Shown: piece by piece, positions 1 through 5,416 of the stretch | Position numbering within the stretch: position 1 is the first letter of the stretch | How the letters are laid out: the number at the start of each line of letters is the position of its first letter | Source of the DNA: DATDRS01 sp035291605 | GTDB lineage: Bacteria > Chloroflexota > Anaerolineae > Anaerolineales > UBA6663 | Reading direction: 5' to 3' | Length of the DNA stretch: 11,619 nucleotides | Assembly (NCBI GenBank): GCA_035291605.1 | Contig: DATDRS010000144.1 | Coordinates: 1-11,619 of the forward strand | Program-made: the position numbers and the translations under genes | Notes under the pieces: model-generated | The model's input: the letters and a program-made list of their open reading frames with translations, nothing else | Databases searched by the model: none | What the model was told of the DNA's origin: nothing

Positions 1-31
1 AACCCAGGGGATGGCTTGATGGCTGGAGAAC

Positions 32-63
32 AGAAAACCGCGCGGGCGCCCGCGCGGTTTTCT
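32..63 (-). terminator. Perfect GC-rich hairpin, bidirectional intrinsic terminator
   Basis: A 16-bp perfect inverted repeat: AGAAAACCGCGCGGGC is followed directly by its reverse complement. The GC core is flanked by A4 on one side and T4 on the other, so either strand gives a stem followed by a short U run. It lies 27 bases past the stop of the minus-strand sortase-like gene that ends at 91, so its main job is probably to end that transcript. It could also stop a plus-strand transcript entering from the left edge. Confidence 0.85.
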
Positions 64-90
64 ATTTGTCCGGCTAAGTCTGTCTCTCGG

Positions 91-756
91 TCAATTCAGG
101 AGTGTCGCAATCACGAACAGCCGCCCCCAGCTCGGATTACCATTCTCTTCGATGCAAGTCTGAAAAGTAACGTGATCTTCGCCCATATAAACCATCGAGA
201 AGACGTCCAGCGTCGTGAGCGTAGCGCCCGTCCCCAAATCCACGAAACTTGTGGTGGGGCTGTAGGGGTCCAGGGCCTGGAAACGGTAGATGCGGGTTAC
301 GCTGTAACGTTTCGTTGCGCCGTCTCCGTAAACAATCCGCACTTCCTGCCCCTCCGCCAGGTCAAAGAACTTCTCTCCAGCCAGATCATTGTGCGCCAGC
401 AGGCCGGTGACGCCAAAAAAGGAAGCCGTCTGGAATTGAGTAGCAGCCTCCGGATCGGAGTCAATGTAGTTGGGGCTATCCGCCGGTTGTTGTTCCACGC
501 GGAGGGCCAGCACGTCGGCGGCGTACACGCCGCGCACCACACCAGCCTGGCCGTCGGCGACTGAGGCGGCGAAGGTCTCGTAAGCGGGGGTTTTCGCCTC
601 GCTGACTGGCGCCCCGCCGGCCGCCACGAGAGGCAGGAAGATCTGGAATTGTTTGCCGTCGGTTTTGTCCGCCGCTTCGACAGATTTGGTCGCAAATGCA
701 AAAATGAGGAGGCCGGTCAAGACAACCAGCCATTTGGACAGATGCTGGAGCTTCAT
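91..756 (-). CDS. Exported sortase-superfamily-like protein (paralog 1)
   Basis: 221 residues. Start chosen at the ATG at 756, which begins MKLQHLSKWL, lines up with the paralog at 989-1594, and has an AAGG ribosome binding site 8 nt upstream; a longer reading frame from 795 runs into the leader hairpin. Residues 1-29 form a signal peptide (basic start, hydrophobic core, VEA-A cleavage site), so the protein is secreted or held at the outer face of the membrane. The C-terminal half carries the sortase triad pattern: His122 in LLAHNDLAG, Cys201 in TFQTCI and Arg212 in WGRLFVIA, with 79 and 11 residues between them, close to the usual sortase spacing. Sortases join proteins with a sorting motif to the cell surface or to each other. 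No LPxTG-type substrate is visible in the window, so the partner is unknown. Preceded by a c-di-GMP-I riboswitch (816-905) and a leader hairpin (777-815), followed by a strong terminator. The sortase call rests on motif recognition, not on a search. Confidence 0.75.
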   Translation of the reverse strand: MKLQHLSKWLVVLTGLLIFAFATKSVEAADKTDGKQFQIFLPLVAAGGAPVSEAKTPAYETFAASVADGQAGVVRGVYAADVLALRVEQQPADSPNYIDSDPEAATQFQTASFFGVTGLLAHNDLAGEKFFDLAEGQEVRIVYGDGATKRYSVTRIYRFQALDPYSPTTSFVDLGTGATLTTLDVFSMVYMGEDHVTFQTCIEENGNPSWGRLFVIATLLN

Positions 757-776
757 TGTCGTTACCTTTGTGACAA

Positions 777-815
777 GAGAGCGCCAGCCATCCACCGGGG
801 ATGCAGGGGGCTCTC
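777..815 (-). promoter_or_regulatory. Leader hairpin between riboswitch and paralog 1, candidate expression platform
   Basis: On the minus strand GAGAGC pairs with GCTCTC (outer 6 bp), with an inner CATCC/GGATG stem. It begins directly at the 3' end of riboswitch copy 1 and ends about 20 nt before the start codon. The same layout occurs before paralog 2 (1611-1649), with different inner sequence but the same outer pairing. It is followed by TTGTCA rather than a U run, so it is not a textbook terminator and may act on ribosome access instead. Confidence 0.45.
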
Positions 816-905
816 GTTTTCGGCGGCCTGGCAGTCATGGCCCGGGTAGGCTTTAGACCCATAGCTTTGCGTCCCCGGCTTTCGCCGGGTTTGCCATTTG
901 TCGGT
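816..905 (-). promoter_or_regulatory. Cyclic-di-GMP-I (GEMM-I) riboswitch, copy 1
   Basis: Read on the minus strand this has the hallmarks of the GEMM-I class: GGCAAACC, a GC stem closed by a GAAA tetraloop, then GGGGACGCAAAGC, a CTAAA tetraloop-receptor side, and a closing GGCCGCCG. Aligned to the Vibrio cholerae Vc2 aptamer, the ligand-contacting bases are present: G20 at about 894, A47 at about 867 and C92 at about 823. G rather than A at position 20 points to c-di-GMP and not 3',3'-cGAMP. It lies between the two sortase-like paralogs and ends next to the leader hairpin of paralog 1. It differs from copy 2 at two of 90 positions. No clear promoter was found just upstream (906-988), so it is probably transcribed through from paralog 2. 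Confidence 0.9.
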
Positions 906-988
906 ACGATGAGCTGGATTTAGTTGTTAGTCAGGGTCAGGGTGCCCCTGAGTGACTCAGCCTCAAATTGCGCTATCTCCTTGAATAT

Positions 989-1594
989 CTAACTGACCGG
1001 CGTGGCGATGACAAACAACCTTCCCCACGTCGCGTCGCCATTTTTTGCGATGCAGGTCTGAAAAGTGATGTGATCCTCGCCCGTGTAGACCTGGTTGAAG
1101 ACCTGAGCCGATGAAGCCATCACGCCGGTTTCGAGGTTAACCAGTTGGCTGTACGGGTTCTTCGACTCAAGCGCCTGGAAACGGTGAATCCGCGTGACGC
1201 GGTAACGCTTGAGCGCGCCGTCTCCGTAGACAATCCACACGACCTGCCCCGCGGACAGATCGAAGAACTGCGCGCCGGCCAGGTCATTGTGCGCCAGCAG
1301 GCCGATGATGCCTTTGGCCGTCGCTTGAAACTGCGTGGCAATCCCATTGCTCGCAGAAACGTAACCGGGATGATTGGCCGGTTGCTGTTTCACTGGCAGC
1401 GCCAGCACACCCGGAACGTAGACGCCCGCCACCACGCCCATCTGCTGGTTGTTGACGGAGGCGGCAAATTTCTCCAACGTAGGCAGCTTCTTGATGCCAG
1501 CCGGCGCGGCGGCCTCTGCCGGAAGAATGGCCAAGATTGCCAGTGTAAAGTTGATGAGGAGAACAAGCAGTTTAGATAGATGATTGAGCTTCAT
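989..1594 (-). CDS. Exported sortase-superfamily-like protein (paralog 2)
   Basis: 201 residues. The ATG at 1594 (MKLNHLSKLL) has an AGGA ribosome binding site 8 nt upstream and matches the start of paralog 1. Residues 1-28 are a signal peptide with an AEA-A cleavage site. The core aligns with paralog 1 throughout: GLLAHNDLAG (His102), IVYGDGALKRY, TFQTCI (Cys181) and WGRLFVIA (Arg192). His, Cys and Arg in this order and spacing are the sortase catalytic set. It lacks the roughly 20-residue linker after the signal peptide that paralog 1 has (the KQFQIFLPLV region). First structural gene after the promoter at 1973-2000 and controlled by two tandem c-di-GMP-I riboswitches. Substrate unknown; a non-catalytic surface role is possible if the fold assignment is right but the activity has been lost. 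Confidence 0.75.
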   Translation of the reverse strand: MKLNHLSKLLVLLINFTLAILAILPAEAAAPAGIKKLPTLEKFAASVNNQQMGVVAGVYVPGVLALPVKQQPANHPGYVSASNGIATQFQATAKGIIGLLAHNDLAGAQFFDLSAGQVVWIVYGDGALKRYRVTRIHRFQALESKNPYSQLVNLETGVMASSAQVFNQVYTGEDHITFQTCIAKNGDATWGRLFVIATPVS

Positions 1595-1610
1595 GTCAAG
1601 CTTCCTGACA

Positions 1611-1649
1611 AGAGCTCCGCTCATCCACGCGGGGGGCGATAGGGGCTCT
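1611..1649 (-). promoter_or_regulatory. Leader hairpin between riboswitch and paralog 2, candidate expression platform
   Basis: On the minus strand AGAGC pairs with GCTCT, with an inner CCGC/GCGG stem. It starts directly after riboswitch copy 2 and ends just upstream of the ribosome binding site of paralog 2. Its position and outer pairing match the hairpin at 777-815. The stretch GTCA-GGAAGCT-TGAC that follows could itself form a small hairpin with the ribosome binding site in its loop. Confidence 0.4.
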
Positions 1650-1650
1650 C

Positions 1651-1740
1651 GTTTTCGGCGGCCTGGCAGTCATGGCCCGGATAGGCTTTAGACCCATAGC
1701 TTTGCGTCCCCGGCTTTCGCCGGGTTTGCCATTTATCGGT
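1651..1740 (-). promoter_or_regulatory. Cyclic-di-GMP-I (GEMM-I) riboswitch, copy 2
   Basis: Same 90-nt element as copy 1 with the GGCAAACC, GAAA tetraloop, GACGCAAAGC and GGCCGCCG hallmarks and the same ligand-binding bases. It lies in the 5' leader of paralog 2 and is the promoter-distal member of a tandem pair with copy 3. It shares with copy 1 extra flanking sequence on both sides (CATCGTACCG before, GAGAGCCCC after), which copy 3 lacks. Confidence 0.9.
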
Positions 1741-1788
1741 ACGATGATTAAGTTGGGTTGTGATCGAACTTCGCGGTTATCTTCCTCT

Positions 1789-1822
1789 TGAAACACAACG
1801 AGCCTGGTTCAAAGCACCAGGC
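1789..1822 (-). terminator. Candidate terminator between the tandem riboswitches
   Basis: On the minus strand GCCTGGT-GCTTTGA-ACCAGGC forms a perfect 7-bp stem (1802-1822) followed by TCGTTGTGTTTC, which is moderately U-rich. It lies 32 bases downstream of riboswitch copy 3 and well before copy 2. It is therefore a natural expression platform for copy 3, but the U tract is interrupted and the pairing switch was not modelled. Confidence 0.5.
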
Positions 1823-1854
1823 CCGCATGAAGACACACAAGATCAAATCTTTGC

Positions 1855-1944
1855 GTTTTCGGCGGCCTGGCAGTCATGGCCCGGATAGGCTTTAGACCCA
1901 TAGCTTTGCGTCCCCGACTTTCGCCGGGTTTGCCATTTATCGAA
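1855..1944 (-). promoter_or_regulatory. Cyclic-di-GMP-I (GEMM-I) riboswitch, copy 3 (promoter-proximal)
   Basis: Differs from copy 2 at only three of 90 positions, two of them at the outer edge. The internal change turns a G-C pair of the GAAA-capped stem into G-U, so pairing is kept, which supports a folded, functional RNA. It begins about 20 nt after the expected transcription start of the promoter at 1973-2000. It has no gene directly after it; a candidate terminator and then copy 2 follow. Confidence 0.9.
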
Positions 1945-1972
1945 ACTTCAGGTTCTATTTCAATCTGTTGTC

Positions 1973-2000
1973 ATTATAGATGCTTTTCTGTCTTTGTCAG
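1973..2000 (-). promoter_or_regulatory. Sigma-70-type promoter of the riboswitch/sortase-like operon
   Basis: On the minus strand CTGACA (2000-1995) and a perfect TATAAT (1978-1973) are separated by 16 bp. The predicted start near 1966 gives a leader of about 370 nt that contains both tandem riboswitches before the start codon of paralog 2. Confidence 0.75.
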
Positions 2001-2024
2001 TGAGACTTTAGGGGGATGAAGTTG

Positions 2025-2108
2025 GGAAAAGTTTGATCGCAGGCCCCATGCGAAGTCATCGGCTGCGACAGCGTGCAGAAACAGTTCACAGGGCAGCCAG
2101 GGCCTGCG
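2025..2108 (-). terminator. Candidate terminator after thrB with a long-range stem
   Basis: Directly after the thrB stop codon, CGCAGGCCC (2108-2100) can pair perfectly with GGGCCTGCG (2046-2038). The roughly 50-nt interior holds a smaller CTGC/GCAG hairpin. The closing arm is followed on the minus strand by ATCAAACTTTT. The loop is longer than in ordinary terminators, so a branched terminator or a transcript-end stabiliser are both possible. Confidence 0.4.
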
Positions 2109-3029
2109 TTATGACAACGAGTGCACAGGTGGTTCTGAAATCCGCACTCCTTGCTGGTCAACGAGCAATATGAACGTCCGACAATCTACATCCCCGGCCT
2201 CGAATGCCATTTTCATCGCGTGTGCAATTTCCGAATGTCCGCTGGATGAGAAAGCGACGAGCGATGGCCCCGCGCCCGAAAGCGCAACGGCATTCGCGCC
2301 AGCCCGCTGGGCTTCACGTACAGCCGCATCGTAACCAGGGATAAGCTTCTGGCGATACGGCTGGTGCAGGCGGTCAACCACAGCCCAGCGCAACAGTTCA
2401 ACCTCCCCAGTCATGAGAGCCTGCACGGTGAACAGCGCCCGGCCAATGTTGAAGACCGCATCTCCCAGCGGGACCTGCGCTGGCAAAGCGGCCCGGGCTT
2501 CGGCTGTGGAGAGATGAACATCCGGGAGGACAATCACGACTGTGAGCGGCGGGATCTGGAGCGAGCGCACCAAGAGCTTTTCTTCCGCCGCGCTGACCAG
2601 AGCCAGGCCGCCGAATATCGCCGCGGCGGCGTTGTCGGGATGCCCTTCCATCTCGTAAGCCAGGCGCAGCAGGTCATCCCGGCTCAGGCCGCCCCCTACC
2701 AGCGCATTGGCTGCCGCAAGGCCGCCGACGATGGCCGCGGCCGACGACCCCATGCCAGAGCCAAGCGGGATGCCGTTAATTGCGTGGATGCGCAACCCAC
2801 GGGGCCGCCGGCCGGCCCGCTCGAACACCCTCTCCGCCGCGCGCGCAATCAGGTTCGTCGCGTCGAGCGGGACGCGCCCGGCACCCTCGCCTTCGACGAC
2901 GATTTCGATCCCCTGGTCAATTTCCACAAACTCAACGGTGTTCCGCAAGCCGAGCGCCAGCGCGAGGCAATCGAACCCCGCGCCGAGGTTGGCGGTGGAG
3001 GCGGGGACGGAGACGGAGGCTTTGTTCAT
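2109..3029 (-). CDS. thrB: Homoserine kinase
   Basis: 306 residues, the usual length. It phosphorylates homoserine with ATP to O-phosphohomoserine, the substrate of threonine synthase, in the cytoplasm. All GHMP-kinase motifs are visible: the N-terminal PASTANLGAGFD (9-20), the ATP-binding PLGSGMGSSAA (88-98), EGHPDN (128-133) and the C-terminal SGAGPS (251-256). The start at 3029 gives the typical family N-terminus and has a GGAAGG ribosome binding site. It follows thrC by 53 bp, so the two consecutive steps of threonine synthesis are in one transcript, here in the order thrC-thrB. Function is clear from sequence and context. Confidence 0.95.
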   Translation of the reverse strand: MNKASVSVPASTANLGAGFDCLALALGLRNTVEFVEIDQGIEIVVEGEGAGRVPLDATNLIARAAERVFERAGRRPRGLRIHAINGIPLGSGMGSSAAAIVGGLAAANALVGGGLSRDDLLRLAYEMEGHPDNAAAAIFGGLALVSAAEEKLLVRSLQIPPLTVVIVLPDVHLSTAEARAALPAQVPLGDAVFNIGRALFTVQALMTGEVELLRWAVVDRLHQPYRQKLIPGYDAAVREAQRAGANAVALSGAGPSLVAFSSSGHSEIAHAMKMAFEAGDVDCRTFILLVDQQGVRISEPPVHSLS

Positions 3030-3082
3030 GCGGCTGGCCTTCCCTTCAATAGATTATCCCTCCACGATCACGCGGCACGGTC

Positions 3083-4126
3083 CTACAACAACTTTTCAAG
3101 CGCGTCCAATTCGGCGGGGATGACGCGCGGCGCGGCGAAACGGGAGGTAATGATATCCGGGTCTTTGAGGCCGTGTCCGGTGACGACGCACACGACGGTT
3201 TGCCCGCGCACGTCCATACGGCCCGCGCGGACTTCCGCGAACAGCCCGGCGGCCCCGGCGGCCGAGGCGGGTTCGCACCACACCCCCTCGGCGGCGAGGC
3301 GTTTTTGCATCTCCAGTATCTCGTCGTCGCTCACGGCGACGATGCGCCCGCCCGATTCCTCGGCGGCGATGAGGGCTTCCTCGCCCCGGGCCGGCCGGCC
3401 GATGCGGATGGCCGTCGCCACCGTTTCCGGTTTATCAATTGGATGGCCCAGGACAAGCGGGGCCGCGCCTGCCGCCTGCACGCCGAGCAGGCGGGGCAGC
3501 GAGTCCACGCGGTTCGCGGCGCGATATTCGTGAAACCCTTTCCAGTAAGCGGTGATGTTCCCGGCGTTGCCGACAGGCAGACACAACCAGTCGGGCGCGC
3601 GGCCCAACCCGTCGCAAATTTCAAAAGCGGCGGTCTTCTGGCCCTCGAGGCGATGCGGGTTGATCGAGTTGACGAGCGCAAGGGGAGTTTGGTCGGCAAT
3701 CTGGCGGACTAAGGAGAGCGCATCGTCGAAAGAGCCTTGAATCTGAACCACTTCCGCGCCAGAGGCCATGGCGCCCGCGAGTTTGCCCGCCGCCACCTTG
3801 CCCTCCGGGATCAGCACGTAACAGCGCAGCCCCGCGCGGGCCGCGTAGGCCGCCGCCGAGGCGGCCGTATTCCCGGTCGAGGCGCAGATCACCGCGCGCG
3901 CGCCCTCGGCCACGGCGATCGTCATCGCCATCGTCATGCCGCGATCTTTGAACGAGCCGGTCGGATTGAGGCCCTCAAACTTCAGATAGAGCGCGCAGCC
4001 GAGTTCCGCGCCGAGGCGCGGCGCGGGGATGAGCGGGGTGTCGCCTTCGAGCAGGGTGATTGGTGCAACGTTGGGGGGGAGGCGCAGGTAAGCGCGGTAA
4101 CGAGCGATAATACCGGGATGAGGCAT
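3083..4126 (-). CDS. thrC: Threonine synthase
   Basis: 347 residues. A pyridoxal-phosphate enzyme that turns O-phosphohomoserine into threonine and phosphate. Fold-type II features are present: the PLP lysine Lys60 in GSFKDRGM, the substrate loop CASTGNTAAS (81-90), the phosphate-binding GNAGN (186-190), EPASAAG (285-291) and the C-terminal TGHGLKD (316-322). LPVGNAGN with TGHGLKD points to threonine synthase over threonine dehydratase, and the adjacent thrB supports this. The start MPHPGIIARYRAYL resembles the usual short-form threonine synthase N-terminus. There is no strong ribosome binding site, and the stop of the preceding TPR-like gene is only 9 bases away, so translation is probably coupled. 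Confidence 0.95.
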   Translation of the reverse strand: MPHPGIIARYRAYLRLPPNVAPITLLEGDTPLIPAPRLGAELGCALYLKFEGLNPTGSFKDRGMTMAMTIAVAEGARAVICASTGNTAASAAAYAARAGLRCYVLIPEGKVAAGKLAGAMASGAEVVQIQGSFDDALSLVRQIADQTPLALVNSINPHRLEGQKTAAFEICDGLGRAPDWLCLPVGNAGNITAYWKGFHEYRAANRVDSLPRLLGVQAAGAAPLVLGHPIDKPETVATAIRIGRPARGEEALIAAEESGGRIVAVSDDEILEMQKRLAAEGVWCEPASAAGAAGLFAEVRAGRMDVRGQTVVCVVTGHGLKDPDIITSRFAAPRVIPAELDALEKLL

Positions 4127-4135
4127 CAGCCGGGA

Positions 4136-4753
4136 TCAGGGGAGCCAGATGAGCGTGTCGGAGTGGTCGCGCCACCAGCGCACCTCGGCCAGGACGTAGC
4201 GCGCATCTTCGTCTTCGGGGCACGCCGCGCGCATCTCGGTGAGCACTTCGGCGGCGTCGGCGAAGAAGCCGTGCTCGGCGTATAGTTTGACCACCCACCA
4301 CTGGATGGTGTATTTGGCGCGCGGGTGCCTGGCGCATGCTTCGATATAGCGTCCCCACGCTCTTTGCAGTTCGGCGTCGCCGCCGCGCACGTAGGCGCGG
4401 CTCAGTATGCGCTCAACTTCTTCCAACTCGTCCACGGGCGGCCTCTGCTCGAAGTCGTCGCGGAGCCAGCCCCTCCAGCGCGTGAGGACGCGATAAGAAA
4501 ACGCCAGCATCCGCCGGTGTTGGTGGGGGCTGGCGTCGTCTGGGTCGAACAGGCGCTGGAGTGTGAGGCGCATGTCCTCGACCAGCTCGCGCTGGAGGTA
4601 GATGCTCGTGAGTTTGAGCTGGGCGTTGACGTTGTCGGGATCGAGGGCCAGGACCTGATAACAGCGCGTCGCCGCCTCATCCCAGTCGTGGTGCATAATG
4701 AAATGGTCGGCCTGCTTGATGAGTCGGGCGATGTCATGCTGAAGCGAGTTCAT
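4136..4753 (-). CDS. TPR-like helical-repeat protein upstream of thrC
   Basis: 205 residues, cytoplasmic, no signal peptide. Residues about 14-47 (DWDEAATRCYQVLALDPDN and following) read as a tetratricopeptide repeat, and about 149-192 (KYTIQWWVVKLYAEHGFFADAAEVL) resembles a second, degenerate one; between them lies a charged helical stretch. Such repeats form protein-binding scaffolds, and nothing catalytic is visible. It is the first gene of the transcript with thrC and thrB, 9 bases before thrC. A functional link to threonine synthesis is not evident, so it may simply share the promoter. Ribosome binding site weak. Confidence 0.7.
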   Translation of the reverse strand: MNSLQHDIARLIKQADHFIMHHDWDEAATRCYQVLALDPDNVNAQLKLTSIYLQRELVEDMRLTLQRLFDPDDASPHQHRRMLAFSYRVLTRWRGWLRDDFEQRPPVDELEEVERILSRAYVRGGDAELQRAWGRYIEACARHPRAKYTIQWWVVKLYAEHGFFADAAEVLTEMRAACPEDEDARYVLAEVRWWRDHSDTLIWLP

Positions 4754-4794
4754 ATCGTCTGCGGCGAGTAACAGGTCGAGTGGATGGCAGGGGC

Positions 4795-4803
4795 ATTATA
4801 CCA
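4795..4803 (-). promoter_or_regulatory. Extended -10 promoter of the TPR-thrC-thrB transcript
   Basis: On the minus strand TGGTATAAT gives a perfect -10 box with the TG extension. No good -35 is seen at the expected distance, which extended -10 promoters tolerate. The predicted start near 4788 leaves a leader of about 35 nt before the TPR-like gene. Confidence 0.6.
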
Positions 4804-4836
4804 GAGTCGAGACGGCTGTTCGGGGAACTTTGGGGC

Positions 4837-4842
4837 TACAAT
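4837..4842 (+). promoter_or_regulatory. Possible -10 box (TACAAT) for the small membrane protein
   Basis: TACAAT lies 10 bp before the ATG at 4853, with no convincing -35. If used, transcription would start within a few bases of the start codon, giving a nearly leaderless mRNA. This agrees with the absence of a ribosome binding site there. Confidence 0.35.
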
Positions 4843-4852
4843 ACTAAAGCCT

Positions 4853-5095
4853 ATGCCGGACAACCAGCCCACTGACCTCCGCCGCCACCGCGCGATCACG
4901 GACCGCAACCTGCTGATCGGATTTTTCGCGATCCTGCTCGTCGTCGGCCTGGGGTTGATCTTCCTGTTCTACGGCGGCGGGGCCGCCATCGGCGGTCTCC
5001 TGTGCCTGGCCGTCTTCGCCGCCCTGGCCGGGCTGCTCGCGCTGGTGATGTGGGGGTTAGGGAAGTTGGGCGAGTGGCTGGACGACAGCGGATAA
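4853..5095 (+). CDS. Small two-helix membrane protein
   Basis: 80 residues from the ATG at 4853 (MPDNQPTDLRRHRAITDRN); an earlier in-frame ATG at 4784 is less likely because the extra 23 residues are not protein-like and span the possible -10 box. A charged N-terminus of about 18 residues is followed by two hydrophobic segments (about 19-40 and 44-68) joined by a GGGAA turn, then an acidic tail (GEWLDDSG). The basic N-terminus suggests both ends stay in the cytoplasm. Function not recognised; hairpin membrane proteins of this size are common and poorly characterised. Divergent from the thr transcript with a 99-bp shared upstream region. Confidence 0.6.
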   Translation: MPDNQPTDLRRHRAITDRNLLIGFFAILLVVGLGLIFLFYGGGAAIGGLLCLAVFAALAGLLALVMWGLGKLGEWLDDSG

Positions 5096-5143
5096 TGAAC
5101 GGATGAAATGGATTACAGGCCAGCGACCAGCGGCAGACGCGCG

Positions 5144-5173
5144 TTGACTACGCCCTAGCCTCTCTTGTACAAT
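5144..5173 (+). promoter_or_regulatory. Sigma-70-type promoter before the truncated nucleotidyltransferase-like ORF
   Basis: TTGACT (5144-5149) and TACAAT (5168-5173) with an 18-bp spacer. The predicted start near 5180 is about 15 nt upstream of the ATG at 5195. It could drive the whole block to 6210. Confidence 0.65.
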
Positions 5174-5194
5174 CTCTGCCAGTGGAGCAAGGCC

Positions 5195-5374
5195 ATGGGC
5201 AAGACGGCGGCGGAGTTAACCCCGGAAGAAATCAAGAAATACGCCCGTACTGCACGGGCGCGGCTGCCGGCCCGCTGTAGACGCATGGAGGCGCGTCGAG
5301 CGAGAGCCTGGGAAGAGGCGCGTCGGGGAGCAGCCTTGTTGAAATGCACGTCCGGCGCTTCGGAAGACAATTGA
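5195..5374 (+). pseudogene. Truncated N-terminal piece resembling a nucleotidyltransferase-domain protein
   Basis: 59 residues from ATG at 5195, with GGAG and AAGG upstream. MGKTAAELTPEEIKKY followed by an Arg/Ala-rich helix (EARRARAWEEARRGAALLK, about 32-50) resembles the N-terminal extension that precedes the catalytic domain in some MNT/MinT-type nucleotidyltransferases. Those proteins normally run on into a strand with VxxFGS and the catalytic GSxxxG...D motif. Here the frame ends after CTSGASEDN, just where that domain should begin, and no GSxxxG motif follows in any frame before the next gene. It may be a remnant left by a deletion or by insertion of the downstream module, or a real small helical protein. 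The family resemblance is from memory and only moderately sure. The good promoter and ribosome binding site suggest it may still be expressed. Confidence 0.5.
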
Positions 5375-5397
5375 GCATGCGGAGATACCACTATAAT
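5371..5397 (+). promoter_or_regulatory. Candidate promoter of the toxin-antitoxin-like pair
   Basis: A perfect TATAAT (5392-5397) with TTGAGC (5371-5376) at a short 15-bp spacing. The start would fall within a few bases of the ribosome binding site or of the GTG at 5417, so the transcript would have little or no leader. Spacing is suboptimal, so transcription may mainly come from the promoter at 5144-5173. Confidence 0.45.
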
Positions 5398-5416
5398 CAG
5401 GAAGGAGGTGGCGGCT

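Noticed and set aside
16..564. A 182-codon plus-strand open frame opposite the first sortase-like gene
   Set aside because: It runs through the terminator palindrome and mirrors the minus-strand gene, which has a signal peptide, motifs and a matching paralog.
816..1944. Three 90-bp direct repeats seen as an insertion-sequence or CRISPR-like repeat
   Set aside because: Spacing is irregular and tied to gene starts, and the sequence has riboswitch hallmarks with a pairing-preserving change.
816..1944. The riboswitches as GEMM-Ib, sensing 3',3'-cGAMP
   Set aside because: The base before CAAACC, equivalent to Vc2 position 20, is G in all three copies; the cGAMP-selective type usually has A there.
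2364..3533. A 389-codon plus-strand open frame across thrB and thrC
   Set aside because: Shadow of two well-supported minus-strand genes; composition is not protein-like and no ribosome binding site is seen.
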